Shown: positions 35,200 through 47,370, counted from the stretch's first letter. The stretch: DNA of 64,000 nucleotides from Nemertoderma westbladi (GCA_032718475.1 JAUCBJ010001182.1:32977-96976); one strand, 5' to 3'. The notes: generated from the letters alone by a model not told the origin. Translations and numbers: made by a program.

Positions 35200-36190
35200 T
35201 TGAGTGACTGTAAAAGGCTGTGGTAGAAAAGTTTTTCGAAGTAGGTTTCAAATTCTTCATCGGATGGTTTGCTGACAATATTTGAGGATGTTAAATCTGA
35301 CAGTTTAAGATATCCACATCAGTCGATGCGGTTCCAAGGGGTGTTTGAAAAACACCCGTTCCAAAAGTCAAACGTATCTCTCGCAGAAATCTGTCTAGTG
35401 CTGGGCTGGATAGGACCCTGCATGAGCTGCAGAGATAAGGTTTTCACATAAAGTAGTTGCTGACCTGCTGAGATGACATACCAGTCAAATTATCGACAGT
35501 TGGTTGGAATTTCTAAGCTATTAAAATTCCGACAAATTGCTAAGTAATCTATGCACTATGCACTAATACTCTATGATTAGATGTTGTTTAGGTATGCATA
35601 ACAAACTGATTTTAAATCTACAAATAGGCATTCTTATTTATTATTAATATAAAAAATATTTGTAAAGTAATTAAAGATAATTAAGTAAAGATAATTATTG
35701 AATAAATTTTCCCTTTATAATTGAACTTTTGAACTTCGAGCATTAACCACGAACTAATATAGAGCTGGGCCTATTGATAGTTGCAATTTGGTAATTTAAT
35801 GAGGTCATCTAATTATTATATTGTATAAACGTTGGGATTCTATTTATATTTGTATTTGTTCCCGATAAATATGTGCTTTCCGTTGAAACAATAATTCTAA
35901 CAGCAATTTCAGCAATCTCCAGAGGCCAATACCATATCATATATAGACAGAGGTCATCTGTGAAAAAAAAAAGTATTTATCACGCCTATTTATATTCATT
36001 CACTTTATTGTACGATTTTATTTTGGTTACTTCTCGCGTAAAATTAAACTCAACTCTTTCTTTATTCTACGTCGCTTATTATTTATAATAATTTAAATCA
36101 GTTAAATTAAGCAAACTACTGAATCTGCATCATTTACCACTTAAGTGATAAGTATATAATATGGAAGAGACTATAGCCAGATTGTGTTGA
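35200..36190. other. Upstream region of MFS gene 2, no gene
   Basis: Only ORFs of up to 71 codons without features. It presumably includes promoter and 5' UTR of the transporter; no core element is distinct. Confidence 0.4.
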
Positions 36191-36239
36191 GTTGGTTGTG
36201 ATACCTGTCAATTGTATTTATGTTACAGTAAAAAGCAGA

Positions 36240-39200
36240 ATGGCTGATCCCGAATTAAAATGCACTGATAATTCAGTACGTCATTTGGAAGAGACATCAA
36301 ATATACCTGTCGTTATAGAAACAGATAATGAGACTCCAAAAGATACCAATTCGGAACGAACAACACAAATCCATTCAAAAGACAAATTATGGTATCATTT
36401 TTGGCGAGACAAAGTTATAGTTCGTAAACTTCTTGCTCTAATGGCAGCATTCACTCTAAATCTTACAAATGGAACTTTTTACACTTTTAATAACTTGGCC
36501 CCATATCTGATATCATTCATTCGCAATAGAACAAAAGCGGGATGGGACTATAAGGATTTAGTCTGGGTTCAAGCTGTTTGGATGTCCAGTAATGGGTTCA
36601 CTATGTACCTCGCTGGCATTGCACATCAACGATTTGGTACAAGAGCCACATGTCTCTTTGGAACATTTCTAATGGGGTAAATAAATTAGCTCTATATTTC
36701 TTGAAACATTTTTTGAAGCCGCAGGTTTTAGCAACGTGATCAAAAGTAAACCATTTCAACACACTCGTTTATTAATATTTCAACGTATTTTTGGATCTAT
36801 AGTTCGGAAACCCTCAGTAGTCTGGACCTCCCCCACATCGCCACATGCTCTTAGCATTATAAGCAATTAATTATATTGTATGTAAGACATTGTCGTCAGT
36901 CTCTGAGTGGATAGGCCCTACTGCCTTCCCCGAGTGGATACTTCCTTCCCCGAGTGGATACTGCCTTCCCCGAGTGGATACTTTCTTCACCGAGTGGATA
37001 CTTCCTTCCCCGAGTGGATACTTCCTTCCCCGAGTGGATACTGCCTTCTCCGAGTGGATACTTCCTTCCCCGAGTGGATACTTCCTTCCCCGAGTGGATA
37101 CTTCCTTCCCCGATTGGATACTGCCCTCCCCGAGTGGATACTGCCTTCCCCGAGTGGATACTTCCTTCCCCGAGTGGATACTGCCTTCCCCGAGTGGATA
37201 CTTCCTTCCCCGAGTGGATACTGCCTTCCCCGAGTGGATACTGCCTTCCCCGAGTGGATACTTCCTTCCCCGAGTGGATACTGTCTTCCCCGAGTGGATA
37301 CTTCCTTCCCGAGTGGATACTGCCTTCCCCGAGTGGATACTTCCTTCCCCGAGTGGATACTGCCTTCCCCGAGTGGATACTTCCTTCCCCGAGTGGATAC
37401 TTCCTTCCCCGAGTGGATACTGCCTTCCCCGAGTGGATACTTCCTTCCCCGAGTGGATACTTCCTTCCCCGAGTGGATACTGCCTTCCCCGAGTGGATAC
37501 TGCCTTCCCCGAGTGGATTCTGCCTTCCCCGAGTGGATACTTCCTTCTCCGAGTGGTTACTTCCTTCCCCGAGTGGATACTTCCCTCCCCGAGTGGATAC
37601 TTCCTTCGCCGAGCGGATACTTCCTCAAAACCGCCTCCGCTTTGCAGGACATTGTTTTTGCCGTGAGGACCAGCTGTGCACAATCTTGTGCTTTGGCAGC
37701 CCCATGCAGAACATAAGCATGTTGGACAGCCTAGGACTTTTGTGAAACGCCTGCTAAAAGACACTGCCCTTGAAGATGCGGCAAATATCGCGAAAGTCAT
37801 GGGTGATAGGTAGTTGTGGTGGTGTAACTTCATTGATAAGTTGGCATAGCATAGCTTGCTCTGCATTGGGCTTGCCAAATGGGTTTCATGGTGGTGACAA
37901 AATGTTTTTGTTAAGCTGACATAGCATCTTAATGTGCAGTGTCAATGCAGCATAGTGATTATAGTAGTATTATAGTAGTTAGACGTTAGTGCCTACGCCA
38001 CCCTTCTTGCTATGATGGCGTATTTACATACAGTATTACAATTGGAACTAAATAAAACACCAGGCCATTCGTCCTTGGATTGCACTGCAAATTCTCATCA
38101 CCGCAAAACAGTACAATATTAACAATACCATGACAATGACTCCCAGTCTAAGGGCCATAAAATATAATTTGAATTAGACAACGGAAACGCTTTTTTTAAA
38201 TAACTTCCGGTATAACATTTTGTTTAAAAGAAAACCATTCGAACCTATATGTTAAACAATTAATTAATATTATGTTTGTAGATTGGGTATGTTCACCACC
38301 GCTCTTGGTATCGAATACTCCTATTATCTGTACATCGTTACCTACGGTGTCACTGTCGGTATATCAGTTAGCTTCACGTACCTCCCAACTCTAATCAATT
38401 CGATGAATTGGATTCCCAAATACAAGGGCCTGGCTGTCGGAATCGATTTGGCTGGTTTCGGACTCGGAGCTTGTATCTTTAACCTGGTATCTAAATATAT
38501 ACAGTAACATTATATTATTTTGGAGGCTAAACTTGATTCGTTATAATACAAACATTAGAATAATCTAAGCAGTATGACTTACTGTACCAGTACTTTACTT
38601 GAACGGTCCATATTTATTATACTTAATATAGAAAAATATATTACAGCACGTACAACTTCATTCTTGCAGATACAAACCAACTATATCAACCCTACTGGTT
38701 TAACACCAAACACCGCACCAGATAAAGGAAACCACAGCTATTACACACAACCCGAAATATTGGAAAGAGTACCAATCCTGTTCCTTCTATTGGGAGGAAT
38801 ATATACAGGAATACAATTAATATCGATAGCAATGATATCGGAACCACCACCCCCACCGCCTCGACAAGATCTTGGGGATCCGGCTGTGAGGGATGGCGAG
38901 GTCGCGTGGCATCTGAAACCTAAGGAGCTGCTACACCACCCAAACTTCTACGTGCTTTGGTTTATTCTGCTATTAATGACCCTGGTGGTTGTATCCATTT
39001 CACAGCTGCTCAGAGTTTTCGGCGACGGATTCATTAAGGATCCAACGTTCTTCAGTAAACTCAATTTATATGTTTCGTTTACGAATTGCGCCGGTCGTCC
39101 ATTTTGGGGGGTTTTGAGCGATTTCCTGCCATTCAAACTTGTCTTAGCCCTTCTGGGATCGTTTCAAACTGTAAGTATTTGTTATATTTTTACTAATTTA

Positions 39201-40159
39201 TTTTAAAATTTTCTTTAATTTTATTGTATACTTTGAGATTAGCAAATTGTTGCCTTTTATAATTATAATGATATCGGGACAGGACAATTGCCCAGCGCAC
39301 AACAAACTGCCCCGAAGACAATTGCCGATCGGAAAATTGACCCTGACAATCCCCCCCCCCCCCCCCGGACAATCGCCCACGAGGACAATTAATAGTGTCC
39401 CGAGGAAAAGTGCAAAATAAATAAGTTCGTTCCTAGTTGTCCGGGAAAAATTTTGCGGGGGCAATTCTCCGGGGGGGGGGGGGAAATAATTGTCCTAATT
39501 CCAAATAATAGAACAATTTTAAATTATATTAGTTTATTATAATATTCATTAGCATAATTACATTTCTTATTAACCTTTCAGTTACTCTTATTTACTTTAC
39601 CTTTGACTGAATTGGCTCACGATTATTATTCCAATTCAACAATGTTTATTATCTGGTATATGGCCATCTATTTTGCGTTTTCTGGAGTATTTGCCCTGGT
39701 ACCAGTTGCAGCTGCGAAAGCCTTTGGAATTTCTCATGTGGGTTAGTTATTTACATTAGTTGATCAGAGGTTTTTTAGTTCGCATCCTTCTGTATACTAA
39801 CCTTCGATTGCAAACACATATTCCAATATCATTCTGATATTTTTCAGTTTGTTGTGTTGTCATTTTTACTTAAATCTTGTTAATTTTATTTTCATAAAAA
39901 GCCCTTTTTAAGAGATTGTATGTTCCATTTTAGAAATGTTCATATAAATTAACATATTTTACACATTTTAGGACCAAATCTCGGGGTAATATTCTCTGCA
40001 TTCGGCACAGCAGCCATATTGGCGACCGGCACAGCTTCCATCGCAGCGTCGCATATAAGTTGGGTCGCCTTGTTCTCAATATGCGGATCACTCTCATTGG
40101 TAACTGTTCTACTCACTAAGTTCTTTACAGTTAAAAACGAACGGGGTGAAAACATTTGA
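36240..40159 (+). CDS. 12-TM MFS transporter, OFA/pyruvate-carrier-like, paralog 2 (5 exons)
   Basis: Exons 36240-36676, 38282-38486, 38670-39170, 39582-39741 and 39972-40159 join in frame to 496 aa. I take the ATG at 36240 because the preceding TATTTATGTTACAG (to about 36228) looks like a splice acceptor of a 5' UTR exon; an in-frame ATG at 36192 would lie in that intron. Features parallel paralog 1: a polar N-terminus of about 60 residues, TM1 (LMAAFTLNLTNGTFYTF), KYKGLAVGIDLAGFGLGA, a Pro-rich loop (EPPPPPPRQDLG), the MFS motif CAGRPFWGVLSDFLPFK in TM8/9, and a C-terminus VKNERGENI. Exon 2 is 205 bp in both genes and all phases agree, so they arose by tandem duplication. Intron 1 contains a 20-bp minisatellite and a LINE tail; intron 3 contains a MITE. 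Substrate is not known. Confidence 0.85.
36905..37625 (+). repeat. 20-bp minisatellite, about 36 copies (intron 1 of MFS gene 2)
   Basis: The unit is CTTCCTTCCCCGAGTGGATA with T/G alternation (CTTCC or CTGCC). Because 20 is not a multiple of 3, all six frames are open, giving spurious long ORFs on both strands. Its right end joins a LINE tail directly. Confidence 0.95.
37626..37960 (+). pseudogene. LINE 3' end fragment in intron 1 of MFS gene 2
   Basis: Reading begins QNRLRFAGHCFCREDQ and follows the C-terminus of the family copy at 52042-54585, then shows a tail of ATAGTAGTATTATAGTAG type (near 37965). A frameshift follows the CFCREDQ block. Confidence 0.75.
39273..39497. mobile_element. 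MITE-like element with AGGACAATT ends (intron 3 of MFS gene 2)
   Basis: CAGGACAATTGCCC near 39279 and AATTGTCCT near 39488 are inverted. The interior repeats GACAATTGCC and holds a poly-C (about 39349-39366) and a poly-G tract (39471-39481). Confidence 0.6.
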
Positions 40160-41085
40160 TAACGTTCTTTACCATTTTTCATAACTTTTTCAGAATATAA
40201 AACACATTACTTTAATCCAATTAACATTGGAGGGTTGAAACAATATGTGAAACAATGAAATCATTCCTAACAAAATAATATTTTTTATAAATAATGCTGT
40301 GAAATTGTGAAAAAAAATGGCAGTGATTAGGTAGATAAACTACCTCTAAGCGTATCATTACCGTGAAAATGTTATGAATAATAACAGTTCCGTTCAGGTG
40401 CCATCCAGGGCGACTATATGCTATATAGTGTTATGGTTTCATGCATAGGTTAATTTGAGGTCTTATCCAAGCCTTGTGGGACTGTACGTGTACCGTGCAA
40501 TGTATATATTTGATAATTAAATTAAATTGGCTTGTGATAAAATTATACAGATTACTAAAAGAACATGCTACATAGATAGAGCTGAGTAGGGAACCAAAAT
40601 AATAAATTTATAAATATTCTAGACGGTCAGGGCCCTAAACCGATTAGGTTCTCTGTTCGCAGAACACCGAACACTATTCCGGCCACGGAACTAGTCCAGC
40701 AGAATGCCTTTATAGGATCCTGGGATTTGTGGGACGAGAGGATCTCAGCAACTAAGCGAAAACTAACAATAGGATGTTCCTAGACCCCCCCCCCCCCCCA
40801 AAAAAATTTATCCAGAAGACTTTTCGCCATACATAATGTGTTAAAAAAGTCTACGGTTCTCCGGCTAGGGCCAATTTGAGTCAAAAAGTCTGCTTCCCTA
40901 GCAACCACGTTGCTATGGAGCTACAGCCAAAACGGCTAATGCTACGGAGTTGGGACCGGCGCCAATCGATAGGCAGCATATGGGTTTACATTCAAGGAGC
41001 TTTTTTTGGAGGTGTCAGATCATGATCTTGACCATGATCAGCAAAGATCAGTTTTGATCAGCAATCGGACACTCAAGGCTTGCTC
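40160..41085. other. Gene 2 3' flank and spacer, no gene
   Basis: AT-rich flank with AATAAATTTATAAA near 40609 and a poly-C tract near 40785-40799. No ORF of note. Confidence 0.4.
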
Positions 41086-41086
41086 C

Positions 41087-41690
41087 AATCGAAAAACTTA
41101 ACATTACAAAAAGATTCAGCGACCCCACATTAGTCATGATTCCCGTTAAAAGATTTTAAAAAAAGTGAATTCTTCCCGGTCAATACGCAAGATCATGATC
41201 GCGCAAAGATCGGACTTCGTAAAATCGTAACTAAGCATTTTGGATATAAACAATTACTGTAGGAAACGTTCAGAACACCGCCCTGAGTCGATTAAAAAAA
41301 AAATTGGCTCGATCGGACAACTGGTTCTCGAGATCTGATACCTGATCATTAAAGATCAGATTTTTTAGTTTTTTTGGATGTTCTCGAAAACTTTGTTTGA
41401 GACCCCCGATTTTTTTTTTACGAATCGACTAATCGACGAATCGAAAAAACTTAACATTACAAAAAGATTCCTCACCCTCGAATTAGGGGGGGTAGCCAAA
41501 ATTTGACCATAAAAAAGTTCAATTCTAGGGGGTCAAAAGATCATGATCGCAAAATGATCAGTGTTTTCGAAATTACTTCTGAGCATTTTGGGGCAAAACT
41601 TTCAAACTAAAAAACATTCACTGGAGTGTTCTAAGTAGATTAAAAAAATGTTTGACTCAATAGGCCTATCGGTACCGGAGATATGGTCGT
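41087..41690 (+). repeat. Diverged tandem duplication, ~355-bp period, GATCATGATC-rich
   Basis: ACTTAACATTACAAAAAGAT occurs at 41097 and 41450. Each copy is followed in the same order by GATCATGATCGC, an AGCATTTTGG block, a GA(G)T..GATTAAAAAAA block and a final TCGATCGG/TCAATAGG stretch. No ORF. Confidence 0.65.
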
Positions 41691-41989
41691 CCAAAGTCTG
41701 CTTCCGGTAATTCGAAAATATTTCGAAAACCCTTGATCGAATTTTTTCCTTGAAAATATGTGAATGTACAGTTAGTGGACCCGCATCTAACGATATATCA
41801 CAATCCATATTTCGGATGACAGGTACCGGTGTAATCAGACTTTACCAAAAAAATTCAAATTTTTGCTACTCATGTCTGACTATCTCGAAAACTATAATAA
41901 GTATGGAAATACTTTCACTGCAAGAAATGTTCGCCTATCCAATGCGCTTCTAACTCTGTGCTCGGATTTTGCATAGTGTCAAAACCTAC

Positions 41990-43015
41990 AACTTAACCCC
42001 CCCAGCAGAGGGAACGGAGTGACCGGAGCGCCGGTACTATCTTTCATTATTATGAAGTAATAAGGGCGGAGGGTGGGGTAGATGGTGAACACTATTTATA
42101 GGGTGGAGGGAGGGTCTAGTATATTACTTTAGGATATTTGATTTCTTTGCAATATAGTTTAGCTGCCTCAGTCTTATTTGTAATATGTTATACATTATAC
42201 CAAATTATATCAAGTTTTAACATACTACATTGTCTACCTGTAGGATAAATATACAATGTAGGGCTCATAATATATTTATAAATAGATTTAGTATATTTAC
42301 ATTGTATAACAGAGTTAATTGATACTATTACGGTATTATACTAAAGACGCCGCTTTGATATATCTGATCAAATGGCAATTTCTGGTATATTATCTATTTC
42401 ACTATCTTGGGTATATCATTCAATTTCTAAAACTATAATAATAAACATTTACTTCACTTCTTGTTTACTCGGATGGATATAATAATATAAAATACGTCAG
42501 TATAATATCTTATAGGGTCAAACGCAGATTAATCGGAATAATATGTTTAATTATTATTACAATTGGCACATTGAAGTAAGTAGTACATGAGTTTGATAAA
42601 ATAATTATGAATCTGTATCTTATTCTACTTTGTCTATATGATTATGTTATATAATAATGTTACTTTATCACTTTGGTTTAAACCGATCTCCTTTACTATT
42701 ACTTACTACTTCTACTACTACTACTACTACTACTATTACTACTACTACTACTGACTACTACAGAGTTATATATTATAAGAGGACGGGGTTTGTGATTATT
42801 AGTTATTATACAAGTGCCCCTCGGCTATAGAGAGTCCACCCTCGGTTGCTTACTGGATATTCTCACCAACGATACTAATGGGGTTGATTTATGGTATTTT
42901 CGGTGTTGGTATTGTGTAGTGTTGACATGTGAACAGTAACTCAAATATTAGACGAACTGGTTTTCTAATAAATATATCGTAAATATATAGTTATGAACTG
43001 GGAAAATACATAAAT
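41990..43015. other. AT-rich spacer with CTA microsatellite
   Basis: CTACTACTACTACTACTACT lies at about 42708-42762. Otherwise no gene or repeat is recognised. Confidence 0.5.
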
Positions 43016-43018
43016 TAG

Positions 43019-43262
43019 AGACAGGGGGGGGGAAACTGGATGCAAAACCCGCCTTGGAGAATTAATATCCCGCCTCAATGTTAAATTCTCAATTTAAGGA
43101 AAGGAGCAGGTTAGAGTGGAACGATATTTTAACCAAAACAATAAACTACACACAATAGAACAGGTTACAGTTTTATTTTTGAGAGTAATCAGCTGTTATT
43201 TGCGTCGAATTTCCCCTGGAGAGGGATGAATTTTTATTACGTCCAGTTTCCCCCCCTATCTG
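43019..43262. mobile_element. MITE copy 2 (TCCAGTTTCCCCCC family) with both inverted ends
   Basis: AGACAGGGGGGGGGAAACTG (43019) and GTCCAGTTTCCCCCCCTATC (43241) are inverted ends. The interior matches 33100-33255. It is about 50 bp longer than copy 1 because of an extra segment near 43095-43125. Confidence 0.75.
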
Positions 43263-43616
43263 ATAAATTAAGTTATCAAAGTTTGTTTTGTAACAAAATT
43301 GCTTGTTCTGTATAGTAATCTTTCAGATATTACAGAAGAAATATCGGCAGATATAATGAAAGAACCGTCGATTAGGCATGGGGATATTTCCCTCAAATAC
43401 TACACTACTTAGGGTGCCTTGGGTGGGGTACGTGGCACACAGCTGATGAGGGGAACCACGAATCCCAGCGTTCAGTCTTTAAATCTACGAAATGTATAAT
43501 TTAGACTTACCTTTTTGGCAGACAAAATGTCGTATATTTTTATAAATTTTTGGGATAGCTTATTTGTTTAATACTTTGGGTTTCTAAATTGGGGGTTGGC
43601 TACGATTTATAACTGG

Positions 43617-43640
43617 ATAGTAACTAAATGAGTACCAGAA
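43617..43640 (+). repeat. SINE core-like fragment
   Basis: TAACTAAATGAGTACCAG matches the core seen at 15102 and 29463. No Pol III boxes upstream. Confidence 0.4.
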
Positions 43641-44423
43641 GCCCGTCCATGACGGATTAAAATTCCGTAGTCTTCCTGTCTAATTTCTAACATCTCATTC
43701 GCATTTCCCAAAAATAATTCAATTTTCAAGCAATTTGAAGCAATTGAACACAAACTTCATTCAACCTTACCTACCAACTAGATTCAACAAATTATCAACG
43801 ATAGAAAATTATAAAATTAGAAATTAAAAATTAAATTATATTGTTAAAACAAACGAAAAATATTACGGGAAAGGATACCACATATCGGGTTTGGCCTTAA
43901 AGTTTAGGAGATAAATATAAGATTGATAAATTATAAGTACTATCGACCCGCCAAACTGCTGCAAAGCCCTTAAATTTAGTGGGCCAGTTATTTCTCTTAG
44001 ATAGAATCCCTAAAACAATATGTCTAGCGCGTTGAAAGTACTTGGTCCTAACTAAAATATGTCAGTAGTAATGGTTTACCCTACTTCTGCGACAGTTCTC
44101 TTTCACATGAGGTAAATAAAAATTTAATAGCTCCAGCTGATGGGCTCTTTGGTGATTATTAGTAATTGAAAGCGAGATTATAAGGATTCTAAAAGAGCAC
44201 CAAAAGTCCCAGTAGCAATACAACACAGCCAAAAGTTTTAAATTGGTGGTTTAGTAGGTCATGGTTTATTCTTAGGAATAAAATTTAAATTGTAAATTAA
44301 CTATTGTTAACTAAATGTTGGTCCAAAATATACTCACTCATAATTCAGCGTTTCGCTAATTCAGTGTTATGAAATGTGTTAATCCAACGTCAGTAGTAAC
44401 ACGTTCGTGGGGTCTTCGCGCAT

Positions 44424-44731
44424 CACGAAGTGAACGAAACCTTTAGCATACGGGCACCATTCACGAGTTGTCTGCCGTTAGTCATAAGTCTTCAACACAA
44501 TACTCGTCCTCCTCTTGTGCCTCGTTGCGTTCGTTCGTTTTTGACGTTCTTTCTAAACTTTTGCCGGACTACATACATACCAAGTTTCGTTTAATTTCAT
44601 CAAGGAATAACCGAGTTATTAGCGATCAAATATTTACGACGACAGACGACGACGACAGACGACGACGACAGACGACGACGACAGACAAGTCGCCAATGGC
44701 ACCCATATGCTAAGGCTTCGCTCACTTCGTG
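44424..44731. mobile_element. MITE with ~34-bp inverted ends and an ACGACGACAG array
   Basis: CACGAAGTGAACGAAACCTT (44424) is inverted against CTAAGGCTTCGCTCACTTCG (44710). The array ACGACGACAG repeats four to five times at 44637-44685. The ORF at 44468-44713 spans it and has no family. It lies directly upstream of a LINE copy. Confidence 0.75.
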
Positions 44732-44749
44732 GCTCGCCCGACAATGCGT

Positions 44750-45725
44750 CCAGGTCAGGTCTTCTGTGTCATTGATGCAGAAAATTTGCTGCCTCCATGC
44801 AACATAAAATAGGTGCTAACTGTGGCATAGACCCTCTTACAATCTGGTCTTTGTAATTAGGACTCATTTTGTTCTGATATAAGTAGCCCCCTTGTCCTTG
44901 GTTCTGGGTTTAAGAGACACATACTCGATGCATGGGTATATGGCCTGACCAAGCAAATGGAATAGCCATGACTACCAATGGCTTGTCCGAAGTACCGAAG
45001 TATAGTGCTTTCATTTACCATTGAGAGTTATCATCCTCGTATCACTCACTCCACTGCAAGCCTGAACCTGTCAGCATATTGGTGCAGAGTGCAGGGCATG
45101 GCCTCACAGATGAGCAGCGTAGCCATTGGTTGTTCATGAGCACCAGAGTAGCTATGGGTGATCGTGATTATACCCATATATGACTACGGCAACACCAGCA
45201 CTGTATAATGGCAAACCAGGGCGTGGTATTTTCCACAAGAGCTGACTCAGCAAAAACCCACGTCCCACCCCGATCTTGGAATAGATAGGTAACGCAGAAG
45301 ACTGGCCACTGGAGGCCTCTGGAAAAACCGTACACAAATGACCTCACAGGCGTCAGATCTCTTGACTGCCTGACTGCCGCTCATTTTCCACCACGACCAA
45401 CCAATCCATTGGATTTGGTGGCAAGTCACTAGAGCAGCCTCAGTTAACGCCCTGAAATTCGGGTCCACACTTCAACAAGATGAGCTAAAAGCCTTGTCGA
45501 CCAAGAATCGCCTTAGTGCAGTAGGAGTTCAAGTACACAGAATACAGAGAGAACTGGGCAGTTGAATGGACTGTCAGCAGATGTCAGTGGTACTGGGGGG
45601 AATTGTTCTATTAATGAATCCAACTGCACATTCAGTATTGGACAAAATAATATACTAACTAACCAACTACATAAACCATCGCCACTTCTGATGTTCTGGA
45701 AGACTGACTAAAAAGTTTTTTTTAA
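44750..45725 (+). pseudogene. APE-type LINE, copy C: 5' region and start of endonuclease
   Basis: It aligns by eye with 48775-49850 of copy B: TGCCTCCATGCAACATAAAA, GGGTATATGGCCTGACCA and GGACAAAATA landmarks come in the same order and spacing. Coding traces of the endonuclease start are badly decayed. It is interrupted at 45728 by the minisatellite. Confidence 0.75.
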
Positions 45726-45727
45726 GG

Positions 45728-46922
45728 TGATTCTGATTGCGTGCTATTCACTCACTAGTGTTGCTCCGCTATTCACTCACTAGTGTAGCTCCGCTATTCA
45801 CTCACTAGTGTTGCTCCGCTATTCACTCACTTGTGTTGCTCCGCTATTCACTCACTAGTGTTGCTCCGCTATTCACTCACTAGTGTTGCTCCGCTATTCA
45901 CTCACTAGTGTTGCTCCGCGCTATTCACTCACGAGTGTTGCTCCGCTATTTACTCACGAGTGTTGCTCCGCTATTCACTCACTAGTGTAGCTCCGCTATT
46001 CACTCACTAGTGTTGCTCCGCTATTCACTCACTAATGTTGCTCCGCGCTATTCACTCACAAGTGTTGCTCCGCTATTTACTCACGAGTGTTGCTCCGCTA
46101 TTCACTCACTAGTGTTGCTCCGCTATTCACTCACTAGTGTTGCTTCGCGCTATTCACTCACGAGTGTTGCTCCGCTATTTACTCACGAGTGTTGCTCCGC
46201 TATTCACTCACTAGTGTAGCTCCGCTATTCACTCACTAGTGTTGCTCCGCTATTCACTCAATAGTGTTTCCCCGCTATTCACTCACTAGTGTTGCTCCGC
46301 TATTCACTCACTAGTGTTGCTCCGCTATTCACTCACTAGTGTTGCTCCGCTATTCACTCACTAGTGTTGCTCCGCTATTCACTCACTAGTGTTGCTCCGC
46401 TATTCACTCACTAGTGTTGCTCCGCTATTCACTCACTAGTGTTGCTCCGCTATTCACTCACTAGTGTTGCTCCGCTATTCACTCACTAGTGTTGCTCCGC
46501 TATTCACTCACTAGTGTTGCTCCGCTATTCACTCACTAGTGTTGCTCCGCTATTCACTCACTAGTGTTGCTCCGCTATTCACTCACTAGTGTTGCTCCGC
46601 TATTCACTCACTAGTGTTGCTCCGCTATTCACTCACTAGTGTTGCTCCGCTATTCACTCACTAGTGTTGCTCCGCTATTCACTCACTAGTGTTGCTCCGC
46701 TATTCACTCACTAGTGTTGCTCCGCTATTCACTCACTAGTGTTGCTCCGCTATTCACTCACTAGTGTTGCTCCGCTATTCACTCACGAGTGTTGCTCCGA
46801 CTATTCACTCACGAGTGTTGCTCCGCTATTCACTCACTAGTGTTGCTCCGCTATTCACTCACTAGTGTTGCTCCGCTATTCACTCACTAGTGTTGCTCCG
46901 CTATTCACTCACTAGTGTTGCT
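45728..46922 (+). repeat. 25-bp minisatellite, about 48 copies, inside LINE copy C
   Basis: The unit contains CACTAGTGTTGCTCCGCTAT. Variants with GCGC, ACGAG and TTTAC cluster in the first half (45900-46250); the second half is nearly uniform, suggesting recent expansion. The unit's CACTAGTGTTG core resembles CAACTAGTGTTGGCC of LINE copy A at this position in the endonuclease, so it likely grew from the LINE itself. Confidence 0.95.
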
Positions 46923-47370
46923 CCATCAACTGAGAACGTGGAAAATTTCTACCACAATTTACAAGCAGCTACTGATGGAGTGGTCAACATGAATTCTTTA
47001 CTTCCATGTGTGACCTTAATGCCAGTCTGCATCGATCCGCGAAATCCCCATGGGTCTACAGCGATAATGTCACCCGAAATTCACTATCGCCAGAATTTCT
47101 TCTCGGGAAATGGGTCATAATTATGGTTGATTATGTTATACCCATAGAGAAAATCCACCCAAGCAGCTTACTGATCTACAATTTGCTGATGAGAGCCCAA
47201 TGGCTCATTAGCTAATTAGTACAGGATGCTTCTATTGTAGGTATTTTTGTTAACTCTAAGAAGACAACAATTTCTCAGTTAACCTTGTGAGTCATCGGGA
47301 AATGTCTGATAGCATTAGCATAAGATCTAGGGACGGTGTGCTTGAGCATGTGGGTGAATCGGTAACGGTT
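46923..47370 (+). pseudogene. LINE copy C, remainder with internal deletion
   Basis: GAGAACGTGGAAAATTTCTA starts the endonuclease block NFY.NLQAATDG. After the FISGNG-like block (47107) the text jumps to the RT (CATAATTATGGTTGATTATG equals the family's IIVVDYVL region), then to the NSKKT..NFES block (47255-47300). About 1.5 kb of coding sequence is missing. Confidence 0.75.

Noticed and set aside
36192-36239. Upstream in-frame ATG for MFS gene 2
   Set aside because: A likely splice acceptor lies between it and the ATG at 36240, so these codons are probably intronic.
36871-37878. Four long overlapping ORFs (258-335 codons) on both strands
   Set aside because: They are products of a 20-bp tandem repeat that is open in every frame; no gene.
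46010-46219. ORFs in the 25-bp array
   Set aside because: Frame-rotating tandem repeat inside a LINE; not coding.
45728-46922. CRISPR-like regular array
   Set aside because: Units are contiguous with no unique spacers, and the context is animal DNA; a minisatellite.
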